A program made the translations under genes and the position numbers. From Paracoccaceae bacterium (GTDB lineage: Bacteria > Pseudomonadota > Alphaproteobacteria > Rhodobacterales > Rhodobacteraceae): a stretch of DNA of 7,482 nt. A model generated the notes under the pieces. It searched no databases and was not told where the DNA came from. It worked only from the letters and a program-made list of their open reading frames with translations. The stretch's first letter is position 1. Each line of letters begins with the position of its first letter. The DNA lies in contig JAFIEC010000291.1 of assembly GCA_020832725.1 (NCBI GenBank), positions 1 through 7,482 of the forward strand, in the 5' to 3' direction. Of the stretch, positions 1 to 5,389 are shown piece by piece.

Positions 1-675
1 GGGCTCAACCCCATCGCGGTGGACATCGCCCTGCGCAATGGCGTGCGGGCGGTCTGGATGCCGTCGATGTGGGCCGAGAACCACGCCGACTACGTGAGAC
101 GCCAGGGCAAGGGCATGGGCTATGAGACCATCGGGATGCGCTTTCCGCCCGAAGGTGAGGGGGTGACCATCCTCGATGCGAACGGACGGATGAAGGACGA
201 GGTGCGTTCCATCCTCGACATGGTCGCCAAAGCCGATGTGATGCTGGCAAGCGGCCACCTTCGAGCCGACGAGTCGCATATCCTGCTGCGCGAGGCCAAG
301 GCCCGGGGATGCACGCGGCTGGTGGTGCACACCGCCAATTATCACGTGATGAAATACCCGCTTACCGACCTCAAGCAGATGGTGTCCGATTATGGCGCGG
401 TGCTGGAGATGGGATTCTCCTCGCTGCCCAACGGTGTCTGGGATCCGCTCGACATGGAGCGCTACATGCCCGTCGCCGCCGTGTGCGAGATGATCGAGGC
501 CGTCGGCTGCGAGAATGTCGTCCTCTCGACCGATTGCGGACAGTTCTCGACGCCAATGCCGATCGAGGCGATGCGTCTGTGGATCTCCCACATGCGCAGC
601 CATGGATACACTCAGGCGCAGATCGACCTGATGACCAAGACCGTGCCGGCACGGCTTCTGAAGCTCGACGAATGA
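1..675 (+). CDS. DUF6282-family amidohydrolase-like protein (5' end missing)
   Basis: The reading frame is open from base 1 and ends at TGA 673-675, leaving 224 visible residues; the N-terminus lies upstream of the window. The opening GLNPIAVDIAL segment, the VWMPSMWAENHA segment just after it and the overall pattern resemble the DUF6282 proteins, which are related to metal-dependent TIM-barrel hydrolases. Candidate metal or catalytic residues are His86 (in SGHL), His110 (in VVHTANYH) and Asp178 (in STDCGQ); in this fold they would line the C-terminal ends of the barrel strands. The usual first metal-binding His pair would be in the missing part. No signal peptide is visible, but the true start is not seen. 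It lies 25 nt before the substrate-binding protein gene, so co-transcription with the transporter is likely and a hydrolase acting on the imported compound is a reasonable inference. The real reaction and substrate are unknown. GTG at 19 is inside the conserved part and is not a credible start. Confidence 0.8.
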   Translation, partial: GLNPIAVDIALRNGVRAVWMPSMWAENHADYVRRQGKGMGYETIGMRFPPEGEGVTILDANGRMKDEVRSILDMVAKADVMLASGHLRADESHILLREAKARGCTRLVVHTANYHVMKYPLTDLKQMVSDYGAVLEMGFSSLPNGVWDPLDMERYMPVAAVCEMIEAVGCENVVLSTDCGQFSTPMPIEAMRLWISHMRSHGYTQAQIDLMTKTVPARLLKLDE

Positions 676-686
676 ATCCAACAGGG

Positions 687-693
687 AAAAGGA
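687..693 (+). promoter_or_regulatory. Ribosome binding site of the substrate-binding protein gene
   Basis: A purine-rich AAAAGGA lies about 7 nt before the ATG at 701, in the 25-nt gap after the DUF6282 gene. It supports this ATG as the start. The gap holds no room for a separate promoter or terminator. Confidence 0.55.
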
Positions 694-700
694 CGAACCA

Positions 701-1477
701 ATGAAACTCCTCGGCTATCTGGCAGGTTTCGCCATGGCTCTTGGCATCGCGGCGCCCGTCGCTGCGCAGCAATCACGCCTGCAGGCGATCATCGACGCGG
801 GCGTGATCAAGGTGGGCACCACGGGCGATTTCAACCCGATGTCGGTGCGCAACATCGCATCGGGTGAATTCGAAGGCTTCGAAATCGACGCCGCCAAGAA
901 GCTCGCCGCCGACCTCGGCGTGGAACTCGAATTCGTCGTCACCGACTGGCGCTCGATGGTCGCGGGCGTCGTCGCCGGCAACTACGACATCGTCATGAGC
1001 GGGACATCGATCTCGGAGGGCCGCGCCAGGGTGGTCGGCTACACGATCCCCTACACCTATGTCGGCACCGTGCCGCTTGTGCTCAAGTCGAACGCTGATC
1101 GCTTCCGGACCTGGGAGGACGCCAACCAGTCCGGCGTGCGGGTAGCCGTCATCCTCGGGACGGTTTTCGAGCAGCAGGCGCGCGCTGCCTTCCCCGAAGC
1201 CACGATCATCACCGTCGAGGCCCCGGCGACTGCCTGGCAGGAGGTGCTTGCGGGCCGCGCCGATGTGACCATCACATCGAATGTCGACGCCGCGTCGATC
1301 ATGCAGCGCTTCGATGCGCTCACGGTGTTCGAGGATGGCGAGATCCGGGCACGCAGGCCGCTGGCCTACATTACCCGTCAGGGTGATTTCACCTTCATCA
1401 ACTTCCTCAACTCCTGGCTCGAGCTCAACCTCGCCGCCGGGTTCTTTGCCGATCTGGAGGAAAAGTGGGGGCTCTGA
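701..1477 (+). CDS. Periplasmic substrate-binding protein, family 3 (polar amino acid ABC type)
   Basis: This 258-aa protein starts with a classic Sec signal peptide: Lys2, a hydrophobic stretch (residues 3-20), and a likely cleavage after Ala22 (PVAA|QQ). There is no lipobox Cys, so it should be free in the periplasm. The mature part has the bacterial extracellular solute-binding family 3 layout: a first strand VGTTGDFNPMS (38-48), the EGFEIDAAKKLA motif (58-69), the MSGTSISEGRA motif (99-109), whose Arg residues usually hold the ligand carboxylate, and a second lobe from about 125 to 220. Length is normal for the family. Its job would be to capture an amino-acid-like solute and deliver it to a membrane transporter; the ATPase gene downstream fits this. 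The GTTGD opening and the T-x-W segment (81-83) also recall periplasmic cyclohexadienyl dehydratases (PheC), an enzyme branch of the same fold, so an enzymatic role cannot be excluded. The ligand is unknown. Confidence 0.9.
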   Translation: MKLLGYLAGFAMALGIAAPVAAQQSRLQAIIDAGVIKVGTTGDFNPMSVRNIASGEFEGFEIDAAKKLAADLGVELEFVVTDWRSMVAGVVAGNYDIVMSGTSISEGRARVVGYTIPYTYVGTVPLVLKSNADRFRTWEDANQSGVRVAVILGTVFEQQARAAFPEATIITVEAPATAWQEVLAGRADVTITSNVDAASIMQRFDALTVFEDGEIRARRPLAYITRQGDFTFINFLNSWLELNLAAGFFADLEEKWGL

Positions 1478-1498
1478 GCACCCACTCCGACGCCGTCG

Positions 1499-1524
1499 CA
1501 TCCGGCCCCGTCTGGGGCCGGATG
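1499..1524 (+). promoter_or_regulatory. Perfect inverted repeat (11-bp stem, 4-nt loop) before the ATPase start
   Basis: Bases 1499-1509 (CATCCGGCCCC) pair perfectly with 1514-1524 around a GTCT loop, giving a very GC-rich RNA hairpin in the 49-nt gap between the binding-protein and ATPase genes. No T-run follows, so it is not a standard intrinsic terminator. It ends 2 nt before the ATPase ATG and contains the only bases that could act as its ribosome binding site (the GGGG and GGAT parts of the 3' arm). Likely roles, by analogy with other binding-protein operons, are protection of the upstream mRNA from 3' decay, partial termination, or damping of ATPase translation. All would give more binding protein than ATPase. 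The pairing is seen directly; the role is inferred. Confidence 0.7.
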
Positions 1525-1526
1525 TC

Positions 1527-2294
1527 ATGAGCGCTCAGGACGGCGAAACCGCAAGGCGGACGGCAATCCGCCTGAGCGGAGTGACAAAGCATTTCGGCAC
1601 CTATTGCGCGCTTCGTGACATCACCTTCGAGGTTGCCGAGGGCGAAAAGGTCGTTGTCTGCGGGCCATCCGGTTCGGGCAAGTCGACGATGATCCGATGC
1701 ATCAATGGCCTCGAGAGGCATGACGAAGGCAGCATCGAGGTGAATGGCGTCGAGTTGCGCCACGACCAGAAGCGCAGCCTTGCGAAGGTCCGCGCCGATG
1801 TCGGCATGGTGTTCCAGCAGTTCAACCTGTTCCCGCACCTGAGCGTACTCGACAATTGCACTTTGGCATTGCGCAAGGTGCGCGGTCTAAAGACAAAGGC
1901 GGCCGAGGAGGTCGCGATGCGCCTTCTGGAGCGCGTGCGCATCCCCGAGCAGGCGCGCAAGTATCCCGGCCAGCTTTCGGGCGGACAGCAGCAGCGCGTC
2001 GCGATCGCGCGGTCCCTGTGCATGAACCCGCGCATCATGCTGTTCGACGAGCCGACATCGGCACTCGACCCGGAGATGATCTCCGAGGTGCTCGACGTGA
2101 TCGTGGAGCTTGCGCAGGAAGGCATGACGATGGTCTGCGTCACCCATGAGATGGGCTTCGCGCGACGGGTGGCCGATCGGGTGGTATTCATGGACGCCGG
2201 GGAGATCGTCGAGATCGCGCCGCCCGGCCCGTTCTTCGCCAACCCGACATCGGACCGCACGAAGCTCTTTCTCAGTCGCATTCTCGGGCATTGA
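1527..2294 (+). CDS. ABC transporter ATP-binding protein, polar amino acid type
   Basis: A 255-aa cytoplasmic ATPase that would power import by a family-3 amino-acid-type ABC system. All nucleotide-binding motifs are intact: Walker A GPSGSGKST (46-54), Q-loop at Gln97 in VFQQFNLFPH, signature LSGGQQQR (150-157), Walker B IMLFDEP (170-176), D-loop SALD (178-181) and switch His207. The FNLFPHLSVLDN segment and the VTHEMGFAR segment are typical of the HisP/GlnQ/AapP subgroup. The frame is open much further upstream, to 1281, but that part overlaps the binding-protein gene in another frame and has no family resemblance. I choose ATG 1527 because the domain's first strand (IRLSGVTKHFG) begins shortly after it. 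The start lies right at the foot of the hairpin, with no clear free ribosome binding site. The stop overlaps the end of the convergent amidohydrolase gene by 23 bp. No permease gene accompanies it in the window. Confidence 0.93.
   Translation: MSAQDGETARRTAIRLSGVTKHFGTYCALRDITFEVAEGEKVVVCGPSGSGKSTMIRCINGLERHDEGSIEVNGVELRHDQKRSLAKVRADVGMVFQQFNLFPHLSVLDNCTLALRKVRGLKTKAAEEVAMRLLERVRIPEQARKYPGQLSGGQQQRVAIARSLCMNPRIMLFDEPTSALDPEMISEVLDVIVELAQEGMTMVCVTHEMGFARRVADRVVFMDAGEIVEIAPPGPFFANPTSDRTKLFLSRILGH
2272..2294. other. Convergent 3' gene overlap
   Basis: The ATPase gene ends at 2294 (plus strand) and the amidohydrolase gene ends at 2272 (minus strand), so their last 23 bp overlap and there is no spacer for a bidirectional terminator. 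Each transcript must run into the opposite gene, giving antisense RNA over both 3' ends. Both reading frames are well supported, so the overlap is real unless there is a sequence error. Confidence 0.75.
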
Positions 2295-3273
2295 GCCTGG
2301 CGAGCAGCGCGCCCGCCGTGCCGCCGGAAACGGCTGCCTTCTGTGCAGATGACAGCCGCGACGGTCTCAGCGTTCCGGCCACCGGATCGTCATGGAAGAT
2401 CGGCCAGTCGCTGCCAAGCATGACCCGATCGGCCCCGAAGACCTCGACCGCCAGTTCCAGCGCCCTGGGCCCGAGCGAGGCGCTGTCGTACCACAGCCGG
2501 CGCAGCCGCCCGGTGGGAAAGGGTGCGTCGTCCCGGTGCCGGGCGATGCTCTCCATCCGCTCCAGGATGAAGGGGATGGTGCCGCCCAGATTGACCACCT
2601 GAAAGCTGATCCGCGGGAAGACGTCGAGAAGATCGGAAAGCAGGAGCGTCAGCACAGTCTGGGCAACCTGCGACTGCAACACGACCGTCGAGGTGCGGAA
2701 CTGCGGATGATCGGGTGCAGCCGCAGGGCCCGCTTCGCCCACCCGCAGGCCCGGATGGATCATCACGTGGCTGCCGGTTTCGTTCGCGGCCACAAGCACC
2801 GGCTCCAGTTCACGAGCCCGTTCGATGCTTTCGAAATAATTGCCCGGCAGGATCACACCGGGAAGGCCGAGTTCGCGCCTTGTCCGGCGCATCTCGTGCG
2901 CCGCGACGTCCATCTCGGCGAGCGGGAGGCCCGCAAGCCCGATCAACCGGCCACCTGTGGATGCGCCGAGGGATGCAAGATGCTCGTTGAAGGCGCTGAT
3001 CGCGGCACCGATCCCGGGGCCGGACAGGATGTCGACGCCAAGAGCCCCGGGGAAGGTCAGCATTCGTTGGGTGAGCCCGCTCGCATCCATCTGCCGGAGG
3101 CAGACGTCCGGGTCGAAATGCGCCGGCGTGAACGGAAAGGCACCGTTCATCGCAAGCATTTCCTCGCCGCCATTCAAGGCCGGGCGCAGACACGGCCCTT
3201 CCCTGCGTGCACGCAGCAGTTCCGGCAGCGGGCCGCCGTAGAAATGCGCATGCATATCTATGCATCCGCTCAT
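2272..3273 (-). CDS. ACMSD-like amidohydrolase (amidohydrolase_2 family)
   Basis: A 333-aa cytoplasmic TIM-barrel protein of the amidohydrolase-related family that includes aminocarboxymuconate semialdehyde decarboxylase (ACMSD) and resorcylate decarboxylases. Visible family marks are the N-terminal metal pair His8/His10 (IDMHAHF), His173 (VMIHPGLR) and Asp289 (MLGSDWPIFHDDP), matching the usual zinc ligands, plus the GLPGVILPGNYF strand. The segment that normally reads F-A-H-G-G-G in ACMSD is VVNLGG here, so the catalytic His is Asn228. It may therefore use a different proton donor or be a hydrolase rather than a decarboxylase. The start ATG (3271-3273) is preceded by a GGAGCGG ribosome binding site about 8 nt away. 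The gene lies 45 nt after the acetamidase gene and is probably the last gene of that operon. Its 3' end overlaps the convergent ATPase gene. The substrate is unknown; I am sure of the family, not of the reaction. Confidence 0.88.
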   Translation of the reverse strand: MSGCIDMHAHFYGGPLPELLRARREGPCLRPALNGGEEMLAMNGAFPFTPAHFDPDVCLRQMDASGLTQRMLTFPGALGVDILSGPGIGAAISAFNEHLASLGASTGGRLIGLAGLPLAEMDVAAHEMRRTRRELGLPGVILPGNYFESIERARELEPVLVAANETGSHVMIHPGLRVGEAGPAAAPDHPQFRTSTVVLQSQVAQTVLTLLLSDLLDVFPRISFQVVNLGGTIPFILERMESIARHRDDAPFPTGRLRRLWYDSASLGPRALELAVEVFGADRVMLGSDWPIFHDDPVAGTLRPSRLSSAQKAAVSGGTAGALLARLNARECD

Positions 3274-3318
3274 GACCGCAGCCGCTCCGGTCGTGGTCGG
3301 GCGAGATGGGGGCAGGGC

Positions 3319-4635
3319 TCAGAGATCGTATTGCTCCCTAGCGAATTTGCCGATCCGGGCCGCGTCGAGGCGATCAAGGGGCGCGAGGAACGTCACCTGG
3401 ATGACACCCGGCGCACGTCCGATCTCTATGGCGCCGTTCACCGTGGCGCGGTTCCGGATCTCGGGGACACTCAGTCCCAGAAGTCTGGCGGCGCGCTCGA
3501 GGCCGTTCTCGATGGCGGCGTTGAGATCTGGCGCTGTTCCGACCACGGACACCGGGGCAAGTTCCTCCACGCCTGCAAGGCCATGCGCAAGGGCGAGGCG
3601 TTCGGCGCGGGCACGCTCGGCGGCCGAGAACGGCCGCGCGAGGGGGGGGAGATCCTCGACAAGCGGAAAGATCACCGGCCCGTCGATCGGGTAGCCCTTC
3701 ACCACTTCAACCTGAAGCGTGACGCTGCCCGCCACATCCATCGTGTGACCGGCGATCTCGCCATCGCCCTGGGCCGCATGCATGTCCCCAAGATAGACCC
3801 CGCCGCCCGGCACCTTCACCGGTGCGATCACGATGGCACCGGGGCGGACGGCATCGATATCCATGTGGCCATCGGTCTTGTGGGCGGCGAGTTGCTCGGC
3901 CGTGATCGCGTAATCATGCGGCGCCCCGATAAGCGCCGCGCCGAAATCGCCGGCATTGTGACTGTCGGGCATTGCCATCGAAGGACAGGTGCCCAGCTGG
4001 CCGAGAAAGGGCCGCATCCGGACCATGACGCCGGGCATGTCCGAGGGCGCGAAGACGAGGATCGGGTGCTGGACGGAGCCATCTGGCAGGGCTGCATAAT
4101 GATGCGCGTTGCGCCCCACGTCCTCTGCCGCCTTGGCCGGCAGCGTAACGCCGACACTACGTGTCTCGTCGAACATCACGGTGTAGCCATGGACGATCTC
4201 GAAGGGTGTGACCGGGTTTTCGCAGCTGTCGCAGATCACCGCCTTCTGGCCGATACCCTCGAGATGTGTCTCGGGCCAGACCGTATCGCAGGTGGGACAA
4301 CGCGCGGCGACATACGGGTCGCCAAGGCAATAGCCGGAGGGCGAGCTGTCATGTCCGGAGGCGGTCGCCCCGGATGTCACGGTGATGTCACGGATGCGGA
4401 TGGCGATGCCGTCCCCGGGTTCGGCACCGGTGACGTGGACAGGACGTGTCACCTCGTGGCCCCCGCGCAGCCGAGGGGTGATCATCGGCCCCCAGCATCC
4501 GGGCGCGGTGTTGGCAATGATCGTGCCGCCATCCTCGATTGGCCCGAGCATCGGCTCGAACGGGTCGAGCACGGAATTCGTGTAGCTGTCCACGACCAGG
4601 CTGCGCCTTGCCGCGGGGGGCTGTCCATCGGGCAT
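3319..4635 (-). CDS. Acetamidase/formamidase family protein with a four-cysteine insert
   Basis: A 438-aa protein of the FmdA/AmdA family, cytoplasmic enzymes that hydrolyse short amides to ammonia and the acid. Family marks include GPIEDGGTIIANTAPG near residues 31-46, the HEVTRPVHVTGAEPGDGIAI segment (about 60-79), and the core GDMHAAQGDGE motif (283-293). The ending NRATVNGAIEIG is also typical. Residues 113-138 carry C-x2-C (113, 116) and C-x2-C (135, 138), with the spacing of a small zinc ribbon or rubredoxin-like knuckle inserted in the N-terminal half. The length is somewhat above that of the simplest family members, as this insert would explain. The start ATG 4633-4635 has a good AGGAGA site 6 nt upstream. 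It follows the 207-aa unknown gene after 20 nt and precedes the amidohydrolase gene by 45 nt, so one operon is likely. Its natural amide is unknown; the context suggests release of ammonia from an imported compound or its intermediate. Confidence 0.92.
   Translation of the reverse strand: MPDGQPPAARRSLVVDSYTNSVLDPFEPMLGPIEDGGTIIANTAPGCWGPMITPRLRGGHEVTRPVHVTGAEPGDGIAIRIRDITVTSGATASGHDSSPSGYCLGDPYVAARCPTCDTVWPETHLEGIGQKAVICDSCENPVTPFEIVHGYTVMFDETRSVGVTLPAKAAEDVGRNAHHYAALPDGSVQHPILVFAPSDMPGVMVRMRPFLGQLGTCPSMAMPDSHNAGDFGAALIGAPHDYAITAEQLAAHKTDGHMDIDAVRPGAIVIAPVKVPGGGVYLGDMHAAQGDGEIAGHTMDVAGSVTLQVEVVKGYPIDGPVIFPLVEDLPPLARPFSAAERARAERLALAHGLAGVEELAPVSVVGTAPDLNAAIENGLERAARLLGLSVPEIRNRATVNGAIEIGRAPGVIQVTFLAPLDRLDAARIGKFAREQYDL
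4222..4299 (-). other. Cys4 putative zinc-ribbon insert in the acetamidase
   Basis: These bases encode residues 113-138 of the acetamidase-family protein, with two C-x2-C pairs (CPTC and CDSC) 18 residues apart and an intervening stretch with a Trp and a His. The paired spacing is that of a structural zinc site. Zinc binding is inferred from the pattern, not shown. Confidence 0.6.
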
Positions 4636-4637
4636 GA

Positions 4638-4648
4638 GGATCTCCTGT
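4638..4648 (-). promoter_or_regulatory. Ribosome binding site of the acetamidase gene
   Basis: Read on the minus strand, the 20-nt gap contains ACAGGAGATCC, a strong Shine-Dalgarno sequence whose AGGAGA core lies 6 nt before the ATG at 4635. It fixes the start. The gap is too short for an independent promoter, so this gene depends on transcription from upstream. Confidence 0.65.
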
Positions 4649-4655
4649 GAACGGT

Positions 4656-5279
4656 TCAGGTAGCTGCGGGTGTGACCCAGGTTTCCGAAAAGGCGAGAAA
4701 GGCCGTGCTCATGGTCCGGCCAAAGAACGACCGGCTGGCGACCTGTCCCGGAAGTGGGAAGCCGTCGATCAGGATGTCGGCCGACGCCGCCTCGAGAAAG
4801 ACCGAGTACATCTCGTGAGCGCCGGTTGCCGAGTCTGCGACGCCGACTTCAGCCGGAATCGGTGGCCCCATGTCGCGCCAGACCATCTCGACCGTGGTAT
4901 CCGGCCCGATCAGCTTTTCGCTGTAGCGCGACCGGATGTCGGCAGGTGTCTTCTCGACACGGTCGCAATGGAGCCACGTCATCGCCGGAAGGCCGGCGCG
5001 GCCGCGGAAGGTCGGCATGTGGCGTACCCAGCCATCAATGATCCAGCGCATCATCGGCTGGTTGTCGGTCATGATGAGATTCGGCACGTCCGGCCAGCCG
5101 GCCCCCGTATCGGGTGCCCCCAGCACGATCGCGGCATGCCCGCGGCCATGGGGCGAGAACACCACGCGGAAGAACAGCGCAAGCGCCGAGTAATCTCCGG
5201 CCGGATCGGATTTCAGATAGATGCCGGGATTCTCGCCGGACCAGTCCACCGTGCCGGGGTTGATCGCGATGCGTGCCAT
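4656..5279 (-). CDS. Unrecognised 207-aa protein, first gene of the acetamidase operon
   Basis: I do not recognise this protein family. It is a complete 207-aa ORF whose ATG (5277-5279) has a perfect AGGAGG site 6 nt upstream, so it is surely translated. It has no signal peptide or membrane segment and should be a soluble cytoplasmic protein. It is rich in Trp (residues 13, 62, 79, 84, 102, 134, 201) and has a few polar clusters that could form a site: His44-Gly-Arg-Gly-His48, His87, His104-Cys105-Asp106, and a Glu/His pair at 155-156 (GAHEMY). The GFPLPGQVASRSFFGRTMS stretch near the C-terminus looks like a conserved core. It lies 20 nt before the acetamidase gene and follows a 110-bp regulatory gap. 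Position suggests an enzyme or accessory factor of the same pathway, but no function can be named from sequence alone. Confidence 0.85.
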   Translation of the reverse strand: MARIAINPGTVDWSGENPGIYLKSDPAGDYSALALFFRVVFSPHGRGHAAIVLGAPDTGAGWPDVPNLIMTDNQPMMRWIIDGWVRHMPTFRGRAGLPAMTWLHCDRVEKTPADIRSRYSEKLIGPDTTVEMVWRDMGPPIPAEVGVADSATGAHEMYSVFLEAASADILIDGFPLPGQVASRSFFGRTMSTAFLAFSETWVTPAAT

Positions 5280-5294
5280 GGGGCGCCTCCTGTA

Positions 5295-5311
5295 CCGTCA
5301 CAGCCCGTCAC
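5295..5311. repeat. Two direct CCGTCAC repeats, 10 bp apart
   Basis: CCGTCAC occurs at 5295-5301 and again at 5305-5311, about one helical turn apart, inside the proposed 5' leader of the 207-aa gene. On the transcript strand it reads GTGACGG twice. It may be a protein-binding site or a chance repeat. Confidence 0.35.
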
Positions 5312-5348
5312 GAGCCGCCGCTGGCAGGTTACCATAGTTTTTTCCGAC

Positions 5349-5367
5349 GTGAATAACCAAAATTCGC
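5349..5367. promoter_or_regulatory. Imperfect dyad, possible LysR-type operator
   Basis: The plus strand reads GTGAAT, a 7-nt A-rich spacer, then ATTCGC: two 6-nt arms with one mismatch. It overlaps the proposed -35 element, where LysR-type activators commonly bind next to RNA polymerase, and the LysR gene ends just 23 bp away. A dyad of this quality can occur by chance, so the assignment is tentative. Confidence 0.3.
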
Positions 5368-5389
5368 CTAAAATGTGATAGGTCACCGC

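Larger units (their letters stand above)
5280..5389 (-). promoter_or_regulatory. Intergenic control region upstream of the 207-aa/acetamidase/amidohydrolase operon
   Basis: This 110-bp gap is the longest non-coding stretch in the window and is clearly more AT-rich than its neighbours in its 5330-5380 part. On the minus strand a sigma-70-like pair can be read: TTGGTT (5355-5360), 18 nt, then TATGGT (5331-5336), which would start transcription near 5324 and leave a leader of about 45 nt. Matches to consensus are partial (3/6 and 4/6). The AGGAGG ribosome binding site at 5286-5291 precedes the 207-aa gene. No intrinsic terminator for the upstream LysR gene is visible, so read-through from the aminotransferase-LysR transcript is also possible. 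Confidence 0.45.

Noticed and set aside
1281..1526. An N-terminal extension of the ATPase frame
   Set aside because: It overlaps the binding-protein gene in another frame and encodes a Ser/Arg/Pro-rich stretch unlike any ATPase domain; ATG 1527 gives the normal length.
1522..1530. A two-codon ATG-TCA-TGA mini-frame overlapping the ATPase start
   Set aside because: Too short to judge; it arises from the 3' arm of the hairpin and is probably chance.
2324..2336. A possible terminator hairpin for the plus-strand operon just past the ATPase stop
   Set aside because: The stem is only four base pairs with no T-run and lies within the amidohydrolase coding region.
3620..3637. A 7-bp GC inverted repeat with an AGAA loop
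   Set aside because: It is inside the acetamidase coding region, has no T-run, and is made of the common GCGGCCG sequence.
3642..3649. A run of eight G (C on the coding strand) inside the acetamidase gene, a possible slippage site
   Set aside because: The frame is intact across it and the family match continues to the C-terminus; one such run is expected at this base composition.
2392..4650. A 752-codon open frame on the plus strand
   Set aside because: It lies antisense to two well-recognised genes (acetamidase and amidohydrolase), its translation is low-complexity Arg/His/Gly/Asp-rich with no motif, and long antisense frames are common in GC-rich genomes.
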